Shown here piece after piece: positions 8,655 through 18,623 of a stretch of 64,000 nt of DNA. The notes under the pieces are model-generated. The model saw nothing but the letters and a program-made list of their open reading frames with translations. It was not told the DNA's origin and did not search any database. The stretch lies in assembly GCA_003116975.1 (NCBI GenBank), contig BGKB01000012.1:620001-684000 (forward strand), written 5' to 3'. The translations under genes and the position numbers were made by a program. Source of the stretch: Aurantiochytrium sp. KH105. Lineage: Eukaryota > Sar > Bigyra > Thraustochytrida > Thraustochytriidae. Numbering within the stretch: position 1 is the stretch's first letter; each line of letters opens with the position of its first letter.

Positions 8655-11370
8655 GCAGGAGGAGGAAGTCCAGCAGGGCGGCGACGCCCGCGACGCGAAC
8701 GACGACAGCGACGAGGGCGAGGACCGCGTCGACGACGACGACGACAACAACAACAAGAACGATGGGATGGACGAGGACGGGTCGTCGTCGAGCAACGAGC
8801 GCATGGAGGACGACGACATGGAGATCGACGACGAGGACGAGTCCGAAATGCTGCGCTCGCACCCGCTGCTCGCGTTCCTGAGCTCGGAATTCGTCACGCT
8901 CGACTCCTCGGCCACGGCCCTCAACGCGAGCACCTCGCTGTGCTGCACGCTGCGCAGCGAGCTGGCCACCGCGTACCTCTTCTACTTTTGTAAAATCTAC
9001 CGCAGGGACTGCCCTGCCACGCCGACCGAGTGGATACCCAGGCCCGGGACGCCGCACTGGTTCACGAACCACGCCTCGGACGTGCTGCGCAAGGCGCGCA
9101 GCAGCCTCGGCATCCATCTCGTCTTTCGCATGCGCCGCAAGTGGATCAACGGCGAGTTCGTCTACGGCCGCTGGTGCTTTGGCGCACAGGTCGACCCTGT
9201 GCTCCTCGTCGACTACGTGGACCCCAGCCTCCACGTGAGCACGCGCCGCCAGGCCGCTGAGCAGATCCTCGGCGTCTGCCAGGCCTATTCCCAGGAACTG
9301 CAGGACGCGGGCCTGGTCCCGCGCGAGACCGCCGGCGTGCGCCACGACCAAGGCCTCGTCAGCTCCGATCTCGTCAACGCATGGCCGAGCGCCTTTGTGT
9401 ACGAGAACTCAACCATGGTGCTGGACACGGACGCCGACTCCCAGGAGAGCTCCGACTTTGCCTCCTCCTCGGCCACGCCTTCTTCCGAGGGCGACGAGTC
9501 GAGCAGCAGCGACGGCGCCGATGCGCAGACCGGCAAGATCGCCCGGCAAAGGAGGCCACAGCCCACCGAGACCGCAGGCGCGACTTCGGCCACAGCGTCT
9601 GCACGGCCGCTCGCCACCACAGCTGCTGCTGTTGCTCCTCCCCATGCTGCTGCTACTGCGGCGACGACTTCAACAACGACTGCTTCATCGTCGTCCTCTT
9701 CCTATGCAGCGGCTTCGACTGCGACGCGAGGGTCGACGTCGCGGCATCGTAAGCGCGGGCGAGCAGACATGACGGGGACGTCGGGCGCAAGCGACAAACG
9801 TCGCAAGGCTTCGAGGGAGCTCGTATGGGACGGCAAACGCTGGAGATCGGCGCGACGGGACCGCTCACAGACCGGCCTCGTCAAGGACGAACGCTGCCGG
9901 CCTTTGCGCAGCACTGTTCGCAGCATTTTTGGCATGCTTCATGAGGCGGACAGGGAGGCTGCCGCAAAGGAATTGTACTACAACAACAACAACAACAACA
10001 ACAACAAGTCTCAAGGTGGATACATGCACGCGCAAGACGAGTATCGCCACATGGTGGGATATGAGCACGGAGACGCGCGTCGCAGGCGCGAACCCAAGCA
10101 CGCGGATGCGGCTTTGGACGACGATGACGATATCGACGAGGAAGATGACGACAAGATGGGTCTCTGGCGTGCACAGCGGCCTGACTTTCCGAGCTCTAGC
10201 AGGGGTCAGAAGGCTGCCAGTGGTCACAACGCACGGTCTGGATTTGCGGCGGTTCGTCAAATTAGCGCCTCGAGCTCTTCGAGCAGCAATGCCAGTATTT
10301 CGAGCGCCGGGTCAACCTCGTCACGCAAGACGGCCTCGTCTGTCGGGGCCGGCAGCTCTGGCCCGGGCGCCAGAGATACTGACCTGCGTGTCCACATGAG
10401 CAGCAGCAGCAGCAGCAGTAATCAGATGGTGAATTCTACGAACATCACGAGCAGCAGTAGCAGCAGCAGCAGCAGCCGAAGCCACGGCACGAACAAAACG
10501 GGCAGTGCACCGGGTGCGCCGCTCTCTTCGGCCATGTCGACGACCTCCACGGCGTCTGCGGCGTCGATGACCTCTGCTGCCTCGGCCACGGAAGATATCC
10601 CGCACAGCGAGTTCGACGCCTGGCTCGATCGTCATCACCGTGAGTTCAGCTCGGGGAAACGGGAGAGGGCTCCCTACGAAGGCAAAGACTACTCTTCCCG
10701 GTCGGGCACGCGTGCTCCCCCGCGCGGCTGGGACGAGTCCTTTAAGCACATGGGGCAGGCCTCGTTGGACTACGTGACAACGCCACATGCACCCTGGTAC
10801 AAGCGTGACGCCTACCAGCGTCTTGACGACCGGGGACCAATCAATGTTGAACATGCGCTTGCGCACGCGGCAGAGAATGGAGCACGTGCCATGGACGGTC
10901 TTGAGGTCGACGGGGATGGCCAGACAGCACGGGAGGGTGCCAAGAGTGTGGCCAAGGAGCTCCGCTCGCAAAGTGCGACGGTGTCGATGCTGGCAGCGCA
11001 GGGCGTGACCTTTACGCGCGCGCTCCTCAAGCAAATGGTGTATGTTCGCTCGCTGCGCAGTCTCAAAGGCAGTTCCGAAGTTTTGGACATTCTTCTTTTG
11101 CTCGCGGCCGCCGTTCGCGTTGTCCCGCACTTTGGCTTGCCTGCGAGTTTTGTGGATCATTTGGCCTCCGAATGCGTCAGCACGCTCGAGGCGTCGGGCC
11201 ACGAGCAGCTTCTAGCGGACCTTTTGCAACGTGCGACCTCGGAGGGCATTTTGCGCTGCCTTGCGGCGATTCGTCCCAAGCGAGAGCACTTTCTCACACC
11301 TTGTGAACGCAAGGAGCTTCAAGACAACTTTACGGTTGTCCGTGACCTGTTGTTGCACGTGACAGGGTAG
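8650..11370 (+). CDS. Large low-complexity protein of unknown function
   Basis: The predicted protein has 906 residues from the ATG at 8650. I do not recognise it. It opens with an acidic Asp/Glu/Asn-rich segment (about residues 1-65). A well-composed globular region follows (about 70-230), with aromatic- and Cys-containing stretches such as AYLFYFCKIYRRDC, WFTNHASDVLRKA and YGRWCFGAQVDPVLLVDYVD. A long disordered middle has poly-Ser, poly-Asn (encoded by AAC repeats at about 9980-10010), acidic patches and basic clusters such as RKRGRAD that look nuclear. A helical C-terminal region (about 780-906) contains LDILLLLAAAVRVV. The architecture suggests a nuclear scaffold or regulator, but no family can be named. 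The upstream frame is open but repetitive, and the assembly N at 8629 makes the start provisional. Confidence 0.6.
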   Translation: MMQEEEVQQGGDARDANDDSDEGEDRVDDDDDNNNKNDGMDEDGSSSSNERMEDDDMEIDDEDESEMLRSHPLLAFLSSEFVTLDSSATALNASTSLCCTLRSELATAYLFYFCKIYRRDCPATPTEWIPRPGTPHWFTNHASDVLRKARSSLGIHLVFRMRRKWINGEFVYGRWCFGAQVDPVLLVDYVDPSLHVSTRRQAAEQILGVCQAYSQELQDAGLVPRETAGVRHDQGLVSSDLVNAWPSAFVYENSTMVLDTDADSQESSDFASSSATPSSEGDESSSSDGADAQTGKIARQRRPQPTETAGATSATASARPLATTAAAVAPPHAAATAATTSTTTASSSSSSYAAASTATRGSTSRHRKRGRADMTGTSGASDKRRKASRELVWDGKRWRSARRDRSQTGLVKDERCRPLRSTVRSIFGMLHEADREAAAKELYYNNNNNNNNKSQGGYMHAQDEYRHMVGYEHGDARRRREPKHADAALDDDDDIDEEDDDKMGLWRAQRPDFPSSSRGQKAASGHNARSGFAAVRQISASSSSSSNASISSAGSTSSRKTASSVGAGSSGPGARDTDLRVHMSSSSSSSNQMVNSTNITSSSSSSSSSRSHGTNKTGSAPGAPLSSAMSTTSTASAASMTSAASATEDIPHSEFDAWLDRHHREFSSGKRERAPYEGKDYSSRSGTRAPPRGWDESFKHMGQASLDYVTTPHAPWYKRDAYQRLDDRGPINVEHALAHAAENGARAMDGLEVDGDGQTAREGAKSVAKELRSQSATVSMLAAQGVTFTRALLKQMVYVRSLRSLKGSSEVLDILLLLAAAVRVVPHFGLPASFVDHLASECVSTLEASGHEQLLADLLQRATSEGILRCLAAIRPKREHFLTPCERKELQDNFTVVRDLLLHVTG

Positions 11371-11914
11371 GCTGGCTACGCTCGAGGGCGAGGGGGGAGC
11401 TCACTCTTGACATCGAAACATCACCCGTGACCGTGGCTGCGTCTGCGCTGCAGAATTTTCTTTCCCTTCGATTTCTTCGCTTTCTTTTTTTGTCGTACTC
11501 TACTCTGGTTCTTTCTTGCAAAGACTGCAAACCGGTAAGCGACGCTCCCTTTTCTCTTTTGGGGCGCGCTTCTTTCTTTCTTTCTTCCTTCTTTCCTTTT
11601 TTTCACTACTTTTACAACAACAACAAGAGCAGCAATAACTACAACAATTACAATTACTACGATTGGCACATGGCCTTGCCACACTTCTCTCCCTGAAATT
11701 TCAGATAACCAAGCAATGAATCAAATGATGATAACACGATTTGAACAAATGGCTTTATACTGAGTTATTACATCGACTCGACGACTCGACTCGACTCGAC
11801 TCGACTCGACTCGATCTGACGCGAATGAGCTGCATTGAAGTGTGGAGAAGTGCTGGATTGACTTGTCTTGGACCGGTATTGAAGCAAGCAGGGCAAAGGC
11901 AAACACCTCGTACG
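11371..11914. other. Intergenic between convergent genes; CGACT pentanucleotide repeat
   Basis: This lies between the 3' ends of the orphan gene (+) and the dienelactone-hydrolase gene (-). It holds T/C-rich tracts, an AAC/AAT-rich stretch near 11610-11660 and a CGACT pentanucleotide array at about 11773-11814. No gene is seen. Confidence 0.6.
11773..11814. repeat. (CGACT)n pentanucleotide repeat
   Basis: About eight units of TCGAC/CGACT lie in tandem in the 3' flank between two convergent genes. Confidence 0.9.
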
Positions 11915-12751
11915 TTACTCATTTTCAGTTACGGGCATCATCTTGGCCAGAAACTCTGTTGCATCGTCGAGAGAGGCCTTGTACGCCGCAGCGATATCGG
12001 GCTGCTCGAGATCTCCGCGATTTACCCAGCCATGGACCATGTCCTTGTAAAGCTTGAACTTGCAGTCTTTGGCAAAAGGTTTCTTCTGCATGGCCTTATC
12101 TGCAAGGCCGTTGGGCATGACGTCAGAGGGATCATTCTTCCCCGATAAGAACAACATGGGAACTTGGACGGCAGCCATTTGTTTTTGGCGGTTCTCCCAG
12201 TAGAAACGAGAGACCAGGAGACTGGGATGGAAACCAACTGCACATCGAATATCCGATTCCTGCTGTTCCAGCAAGCAGGTCATCGGATAGCAGCCCCAGC
12301 AGAAGCAAAGGAGTGCAATATCGGTGGCTCCAAACTCATTGCGCACGAAGGGAAGCACAGCTTGTTGAAGCCTTGGCATGAAGACAGAACGCGAGTTGTT
12401 CCACATGAAGGAGGACAAGGACGGCAAGGCCATCACTTTCCATGAAAATGTGTCTGGAGACGGTATGCCTCCGTACTTTTGTACGTCAGGAAGCACGACA
12501 GTGTATCCCTGTGCGGCGAACGTGTCACAGATGACTTTCGTACGACCGGAATCGACGCCAAAGATGTCTGGCAAGAAAATTAGGCACTGACCCTCTCGCA
12601 CAAGCTCGTCAGGACCCGGCCGCGACACGTACATGTCAAATTCGCCCGAGCTGGAGCTCAGGCGCACGTTTTCGCCACGCAGGCTCCCCTGGTCGGCCCC
12701 CGGAGCTGCGCCATGAGACCCCGGTGGGCAGCAGGTGGGAACAGACGCCAT
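11915..12751 (-). CDS. Dienelactone-hydrolase-family alpha/beta hydrolase
   Basis: The 278-residue protein has the DLH fold and its Cys-Asp-His triad. The nucleophile lies in FCWGC (Cys about 151), the acid in SGKNDPSD (Asp about 207 or 210), and the histidine in DMVHGWVNRGD (His about 240). An oxyanion-region strand, LIFLPDIFGVDSGR, is also typical. Family members hydrolyse lactones or esters; eukaryotic relatives include carboxymethylenebutenolidase-like enzymes and AIM2-type proteins. No signal peptide or membrane segment is visible. The first 35 residues are Gly/Ser/Pro-rich. The ATG at 12751 gives the expected length for the family. The substrate cannot be told from sequence. Confidence 0.85.
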   Translation of the reverse strand: MASVPTCCPPGSHGAAPGADQGSLRGENVRLSSSSGEFDMYVSRPGPDELVREGQCLIFLPDIFGVDSGRTKVICDTFAAQGYTVVLPDVQKYGGIPSPDTFSWKVMALPSLSSFMWNNSRSVFMPRLQQAVLPFVRNEFGATDIALLCFCWGCYPMTCLLEQQESDIRCAVGFHPSLLVSRFYWENRQKQMAAVQVPMLFLSGKNDPSDVMPNGLADKAMQKKPFAKDCKFKLYKDMVHGWVNRGDLEQPDIAAAYKASLDDATEFLAKMMPVTENE

Positions 12752-13024
12752 GAGTTGCGCTTGGTGCTCGTCGCTGGCGCGGTCTCACGCTGCAGAGGAC
12801 GCGAGTGCTGACGACGCCGGTGCGGTTCGTGCGAAAGCCTGTGCGTGCCGGCGATGTCTCTTGACCGAGGCGTGTTTTGCAGTGAGTGAAGTATGAAAGA
12901 AGTCGTCGAGGTGCTGCGCACACCTAACAACCGCCTTATTATTATAGATGCAACCTTGGCCGTCTTGTGCAAAAAGTGCGCATGGCCATTTCTGCATCAT
13001 TCTAATCTATACCCTGGCAGCCTG

Positions 13025-13025
<1 letters not shown>

Positions 13026-13061
<36 letters not shown>
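13026..13061. repeat. (CTG)n trinucleotide repeat
   Basis: This is an uninterrupted CTG/GCT array of about 12 units in apparently noncoding DNA, followed by a 15-bp tandem repeat. Confidence 0.9.
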
Positions 13062-13062
<1 letters not shown>

Positions 13063-13077
13063 GACATCGTCCAGAGT

Positions 13078-13141
13078 CCCGAGCTCCCTCTTGCCAAGCT
13101 CCATCTCGCCAAGTTCCCTCTCGCCAAGCTCCCTCTCGCCG
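13078..13141. repeat. 15-bp tandem repeat, about four copies
   Basis: The unit AAGCTCCCTCTCGCC recurs about four times with single-base differences, directly after the CTG array. Confidence 0.85.
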
Positions 13142-16100
13142 GCGTCCGTTCGAAGAAGAGGAAGCGTTCCTCGAGAGACCAGGTCTAGGTTATTGGCAAA
13201 GAAGGAGGAGACGAGGATTTTTATACATGGTCAGGGCAAGGAGATGATGCGTTTCGCAAATGCGAGCGCATCCTGGGCGACCTCGGCCACGATAACAGCG
13301 ACGAGAACATGCGAGGATGACGCGGCGGGACAGTGAAAGTGAGCAAGCGCGAGCAAGAGCGATGCAAGAGTTCTTTCTCGGGGACGGCAGTGGCGGTTCG
13401 GTCGGTCGCCTCAGCCAGCGCGGACGGCAAGGCGACTGAGCATGCCGACAGCCTCGGAGCGTTCGAGGCACGCTAGCTAGCAACGTGGATTGCTGACCTG
13501 CCTGCTCGATTGATTTCATCTCATTGCACGCCATGCAGAAAGAAAGCAGTCCGAGAGCCACGGGATGCGAAGAAGACGATCACGACTGCGAGCGCCGGAT
13601 CGACAGCGGCCAGGCTGACCATCATCATTACATCAACATCACATCCCGTCACATCACATCACATCACGGCCAGTGGTCGGGCGCGTCGGTCGCACGCAGT
13701 GCGTGAGCGACAGCGAGTCGGTCGGTGGGCGCGATGACGACGCCGATGACGATGCGGGTCGAGAAATTGAAGTCTCGAGAGGCGCGCGTTGAAATGTGCA
13801 TCGCCTGCGGCGTCTTACGCACTGTTTGCCCCCCCTTGCGCCAAGATGCGCGGCAAGGCGTCTTCAAGATTCTCACCGAGAGATCTGGCTCCTTCCTCCG
13901 CGGCCTCGCGTCGAGGCAAGATCCTCCCGGGTCGGCGCGAGCCGCAGTCAGTCCAGCCCGTCACGGAAAAAGCGACGCCGGTGGCGGGCGTGCGTCGCGC
14001 GAGCTCTTCCGTCCCGGGCTCAATTCTCGGGCGCCGCGCGACCCGCCGCGCCTGGGACGCTTTCTTCGCGGGCCGGCAACCCTGACCAAACCTAACCGGC
14101 GCGCGGGATCCGGTCCGCGGGGGCCCCTTGCGAGGCCCCGCACTGCGCGCCGTTTCTGGCGACCAGTCCTACCACAGCGTCGGGTCCACGTTTCCCTTGG
14201 TAGGGGTGAGTTGAGCTGCCGCCACTGCGTGCCTGCGCCGGGGGTAGCGCCGCCGAGTTCTCCACAGCGTGGATCTTTAAAGCAACGTCACTGCCCTACA
14301 GCGGCCGTTACAGGCGTGGCCGTGCGCAGCGACGCGCGTCACCGCAGTAAAGTACTGTGGGGGGGCAGCCCGCCAGGGCCGGGGCAGGGCGGGTGGCGCG
14401 TCAGCGGCGTCGTCATCGCCAGTCCTATTCGGGCGGTACCCGCAGCGCTAGCAACCCTGCGCGCACACCTCGGTCTCACTTCTCTTTTAAACCCCACAGC
14501 CACTGGGATGAGTCTTGTTCATACATTCGTTCATTCATTCATTCATTTGTTCATTCATTCACTGTCAGTCATTCATTTGTTCATTTCACTTGTTTTTCAT
14601 TTACAGTTAGGCCTAGGCCCCTATACCCTCTTCTTCTTTTCCCCAGCCGTGGCCGCAGTCGGTCGCTGCAGCTGCTGCAGCGCGGCTACGTCGTCTAACC
14701 TACGCGTCCCGGGTCCAAGCTCGCCCTCGTCCGCCACGGCGTCCGCTCTCGGTCCTCCTCCTCTTCCTCGCGTTCGGTCGATGCCGCTGCCGCTTCGAGT
14801 CCAAGATGCGGCCGTGATCTGGATTCGGCCACAGACTGACAGACTGACAGACCGACGGCCGGCCAGCCAGCCAGGGCAGCTAGCTGGCTGGCTTGCGGCT
14901 GCGCACTGCGCGTGCGCGTGTTGTGTGCGCGTGCGTGTGCATGCGTCCAGGATTCCTCGAGCTCGGTCCGGACAGGGGCGGCGGCGACGTCGCGGCGCGA
15001 GGCATGCATGAGGCCGCAGCTTGGCGGAATGAGGGCGCAGGATTCAGCAGGGGCTGGCTGCTTTCCAAGACATGCATGCATGCATGCCGGCGCGAGGGTT
15101 TTTGCTTGTTTGATTGGAATTATTGTTGGTGGTGGTGGTTGATTTTCTTTCTTGTAGGGCTTTGGTTTATTTGTTTTCCTGAAGAGGCCAGCCGCGCGAA
15201 GCTTTGGCGGCGCCGACGGACGGGCGGAGGGTCGGTCGGCTGCGTCGGCTGAGAGGAGAGGACGCCTGGAGACAGAAGAGCGCGCGAGACCTCGACTGTT
15301 ATCATGTTGCTGCCACACCGCCAGCTTGGCCAACGTTACGGTCACGCGTCTTTCCCTCCCTCCCTCTCTCCCTCCTTGCCTCCTGCCATTCTTCCTTTAT
15401 TCCTTCCCTCCCTCTCATCCTCTTCCTCTTGCCCCCCCCCCCCCGGTTGAAAAGGCGCGCTTGACTCACGCACTAACGCAAGAATAAAGTCGGCTTCTGC
15501 CGCGGACAGTCGGTTATCGATGGCCAAGCAAACTATAACAAACTGAAAGTGAAGGCGCAAACACGGGGGCTGACTTTCAAAACGTGAAAAAGAAAGAAGA
15601 AAGAAAAAATTCAAATTGTCAAAACAAAAGAGAAAGTGTGCGCATACCCGTCGAAGCCAGCTCACAGTCAGGCCCTCGAAAAGCAAGATCCCTCGCTCTC
15701 CTTTCGCGACCACGGCAGCTCTCCTGCCCTCCGCCTCGACCTCGGCCACTCCGCTCCGGCAGACGCCGCGCGGCACGGCCAGCAGCGGCAGCAGCCTCTC
15801 CTCTCCTCTCCTCTGCTCTGCTCTCCTCTCCAATCTCCGCTCCGCTCCTCTCCTCCCCCAGCGTCGTCTCGCCGCCGCTGTGGGGCGGCGGCAGGAAGAA
15901 GGCTGGGACAGAGGCGGCTTGTCCCGGCCGCGAACGGGAGCGAGGAGGAGGTCCACGTTCGCGGGGCCAGCGAGGCGGAGGCGAGGCCGCGAGCGGCTCG
16001 AGGCGACTCGAGGCGAGGCGGGGCGGGGCGAGACGCGGGGGAGAAGAGGGCGAGGCCGGTCCCGGGCGGGTTTGGCTGCTTCTTCTGGAGCTGGCGTCGC

Positions 16101-16346
16101 GAGCGGGCTGGCCCGGTAGGTTGGTTGTTGGGTTTGGAAATTTGAAGAATATTTGAAGGAGAAAAAATAGAAAGAAAAAAAAATGTGCTTACGTTGCTCA
16201 ACTTCTCTCGCGACGCGCTCGCGGTCCATCCGAGCGCGGCGCGGCGCCGCGCCGCGCTCCGTTCCCTTGCGGTCGAGCGCGCGGCCGCCGCTCGACGTTC
16301 TTGCTCCCGGCGGCCGCGGCGGCGGGCCGCACGCGCGCGCGGCCAC

Positions 16347-16385
16347 GCTGGCTGGCGGGCGGGCGGGCGGGCGGGCGGGCTGGCT
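16347..16385. repeat. (GGGC)n repeat in the pyrophosphatase leader
   Basis: A GGGC/GGCT tetranucleotide tract of about eight units lies some 310 bp upstream of the pyrophosphatase ATG. It may be transcribed as leader. Confidence 0.8.
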
Positions 16386-16695
16386 GGAGCGAGATTTGGC
16401 GGAAGCAAAAGCAAGGCATAAAGAAAAGCAAAAAGTTTTTCTTGTTTTTGAGAAGGCGGAAGAGAGGCCGCGAGGCGAGCGTCTCCTGCTGAGCGAGCGG
16501 CAGACGACAAACCAACGCGACGCAGCCGAGCCGAGCCGAGCCGAGCCGCGCCGAGCCGAGGACAAAGAAAGCACAGCGCAGCGGCGACCAAGAAGCAAAC
16601 TAGCAACGCAGGCGTCCGTCCGCTGCGCGAGGTCGAGCAGGCACGAAGGGCCGAGCAAGCCAAGCCAAGCAGCAAGGAAATCGAAGAGCAGCAAA

Positions 16696-17736
16696 ATGGG
16701 CGCAGGCAACAGCCAACCCAGCGAGGAGCAGCGCCGCGAGTACATGGAGCGCGTGGTGCGCGAGCTCAAGCGCGACGAAGACCTCCGGCGCGAACTCTTC
16801 GCCAAGGTTGCGTCCCCGGCCCCCGAGGACGAGGCCAAGGACTCGGACTCCAACTCGGGCAACTCGGAGCCCCCCCGCGAACCCCCTCACAAGATTGAAC
16901 ACGTGGAGATGGGCGAGGCCGGCACCACCACCTACCGCCTCCAGGCCCGCGCCCTCGACGAGCACCTCTCCCTCTGGCATGATGTGCCTCTGCGCCACGA
17001 GGACACGCCCTACCTCCACTTTGTCTGCGAGATCCCCAAGTGGACCAAGAAGAAGTTCGAGATCGCCACCGATGAGCACGGCACCCCGATCAAGCAGGAC
17101 GAAAAGAAGGGCGTCCTTCGCGAGTTCAAGACCGGTGCCTCCGGCTGCCTCTTCAACTACGGCTGCCTACCCCAGACCTGGGAGGACCCCGAGCACATCC
17201 ACCCGGACTGCGGTGTCGGCGGCGACAACGACCCGCTCGACGTCTGCGAAATCGGCATGCGCCAGATCCCCACCGGCGGAATCCGCGTCGTCAAGGTCCT
17301 CGGCGTGCTCTGCATGATCGACGAGGGCGAGGCCGACTGGAAGATCATCACCATTGACGTCAACGACCACTGGGCCCCTCTCCTCAACGACGTCAGCGAC
17401 GTCGAGCAGCACATTCCGGGCCTCATTGACTCCATCCGTGAGTGGTTCCGCAACTACAAGGTCGCTGACGGCAAGCCGCAGAACTCCTTTGGCCTTAACG
17501 AGGAGTGCATGCCCGCTGCTTACGCCAACAAGATCGTCAGCGAGTGCAACCAGTCCTGGTTCGACCTCATCTCGGGCAAGCGCACCCGCAGCGATGCTCC
17601 CAAGATCACCTCTTTGAACTGCAACTACCGTCTCCCTATGCTCCAGCTTTCCCAGGACCAAATTGCCGAGCTCCAGAAGCTCTCTGACAAGGAGGAGGAC
17701 GAGCAGATGAGCCAGCACCACAAGGCTCTCCTCTAA
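16696..17736 (+). CDS. PPA: Soluble inorganic pyrophosphatase with N-myristoylation-type start
   Basis: The 346-residue protein is a family I pyrophosphatase (PPi + H2O to 2 Pi), of the eukaryotic PPA1/IPP1 type. The metal-binding signature GDNDPLDVCEIG is intact, with EIPKWTKKKFEI, NYGCLPQTWEDP and DWKIITIDVND around it. About 75 residues precede the core, more than in animal or yeast enzymes. They begin MGAGNSQP, which fits the N-myristoylation pattern (Gly2, Ser6), and continue into a highly charged helix (RREYMERVVRELKRDEDLRR). The upstream frame is open but has no ATG in good context and is low complexity. Codon use is strongly biased to C-ending codons, as expected for a highly expressed gene. 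Membrane anchoring is inference. Confidence 0.93.
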   Translation: MGAGNSQPSEEQRREYMERVVRELKRDEDLRRELFAKVASPAPEDEAKDSDSNSGNSEPPREPPHKIEHVEMGEAGTTTYRLQARALDEHLSLWHDVPLRHEDTPYLHFVCEIPKWTKKKFEIATDEHGTPIKQDEKKGVLREFKTGASGCLFNYGCLPQTWEDPEHIHPDCGVGGDNDPLDVCEIGMRQIPTGGIRVVKVLGVLCMIDEGEADWKIITIDVNDHWAPLLNDVSDVEQHIPGLIDSIREWFRNYKVADGKPQNSFGLNEECMPAAYANKIVSECNQSWFDLISGKRTRSDAPKITSLNCNYRLPMLQLSQDQIAELQKLSDKEEDEQMSQHHKALL

Positions 17737-18623
17737 GTTTGGTGGTGTTTCGAGTTTCGTTCCATTTGATATCGCTTTGCTTCGCTGCTTTCATGTTCTA
17801 GCGACTTAGCCTGCCTCCGGCATCTGTGTTTGACTCTGTTTTCTCGAGTCATGTCAAGTCAATCTCCTTGACGCATCCTTTGCATGGAAACTGCGCGAAA
17901 ACGTCGAGGATCTGAATTGGTCTTTTGCAGAGGGGGGTCGGGGAAGGAAGGAAGGAGAGAGAGAGAAAGAAGAAGACGATGATGATCCAAAATGAAGAAA
18001 TCAAATCAAGAAGCAGCCGTCGCAAACCGGGGGGGGGGGAGGATGTGAGGGCGGCGGCAACGTCACGTCAATACCATCTCTACTTTTCCCTCATGACACT
18101 CCATGCTCCTTGGCCTGGCGCCAAGCATATCGGACGTGGCTAGCCTGCGAAAATCAAGCAAATCACACACACGCACGGCCACGTACACACCTGCCTGCCC
18201 ACGCATGCTCTAGTCGCCCCCATTTTCGCCCCTCAAACTTCCCAAGGCCCAAAGGCAGGGTCTCTACTCCTACTCCGTTCCAGTTCTTTTGTTGTAGCCT
18301 TCCATCTTTCTCTCTCTTACTTTCTTCACGTTCCTGCTGTGCATGAATGTATCATAAATTTCCAACAAGCGCGTCACACGTTCGACTCGCAAATCGGGAC
18401 GCATTCCGCACAGCAACGGGCCAACCGAGGGAAACAAAAATGAATAAAATGAGATTCTCTACCTCCTCTACATATCATCACATCAAAACCACTACGTCTG
18501 CCAGTCCCAAATGAAAACAATAACCAAATCTCACAGTCACATTGTCTTTCCATCTTCTTCTTTCTTGTTATACTAACCATGGTGTGTTGTACGCCGTCGC
18601 CGCCGCAGCTCACTGTGCCACAA
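17737..18623. other. Intergenic between convergent pyrophosphatase and DBR1 genes
   Basis: These 0.9 kb are the two 3' flanks. The stretch holds AG-rich DNA at about 17930-17990 with a poly-G run near 18031, and becomes AT-richer toward 18500. No open frame of note is seen. A plus-strand TACTAAC followed by a CAG at 18609 is probably chance. Confidence 0.6.

Larger units (their letters stand above)
12752..16695. other. 3.9-kb stretch without a convincing gene
   Basis: Repeats dominate: a CTG array at 13026-13061, a 15-bp tandem repeat at about 13078-13141, CATCA-type runs near 13620-13670, ATTC arrays at 14516-14600, C/T-rich DNA at 15340-15440 ending in a poly-C run, and a GGGC array at about 16347-16385. 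The longest open frames (13725-15011 on plus, 15342-16862 on minus) are Arg/Ser/Pro-rich, contain repeats and match nothing I know. One TAGGCCTA palindrome lies at 14608. The last part is the promoter and leader of the pyrophosphatase gene. A short spliced gene cannot be excluded. Confidence 0.45.

Noticed and set aside
13725-15011. 428-codon plus-strand open frame
   Set aside because: Composition is Arg/Pro/Ser-rich, it runs through an ATTC array (HSFIHSFIH-type peptide) and has no family features.
15342-16862. 506-codon open frame on the minus strand
   Set aside because: It overlaps the pyrophosphatase N terminus in antisense, is Arg/Ser/Pro-rich and repeat-derived, and matches nothing. 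GC-rich DNA here keeps antisense frames open.
18571-18611. Plus-strand TACTAAC followed by CAG, as if a 3' splice site
   Set aside because: It faces into the antisense of DBR1 and no plus-strand exon follows that reads as protein. Chance is likely.
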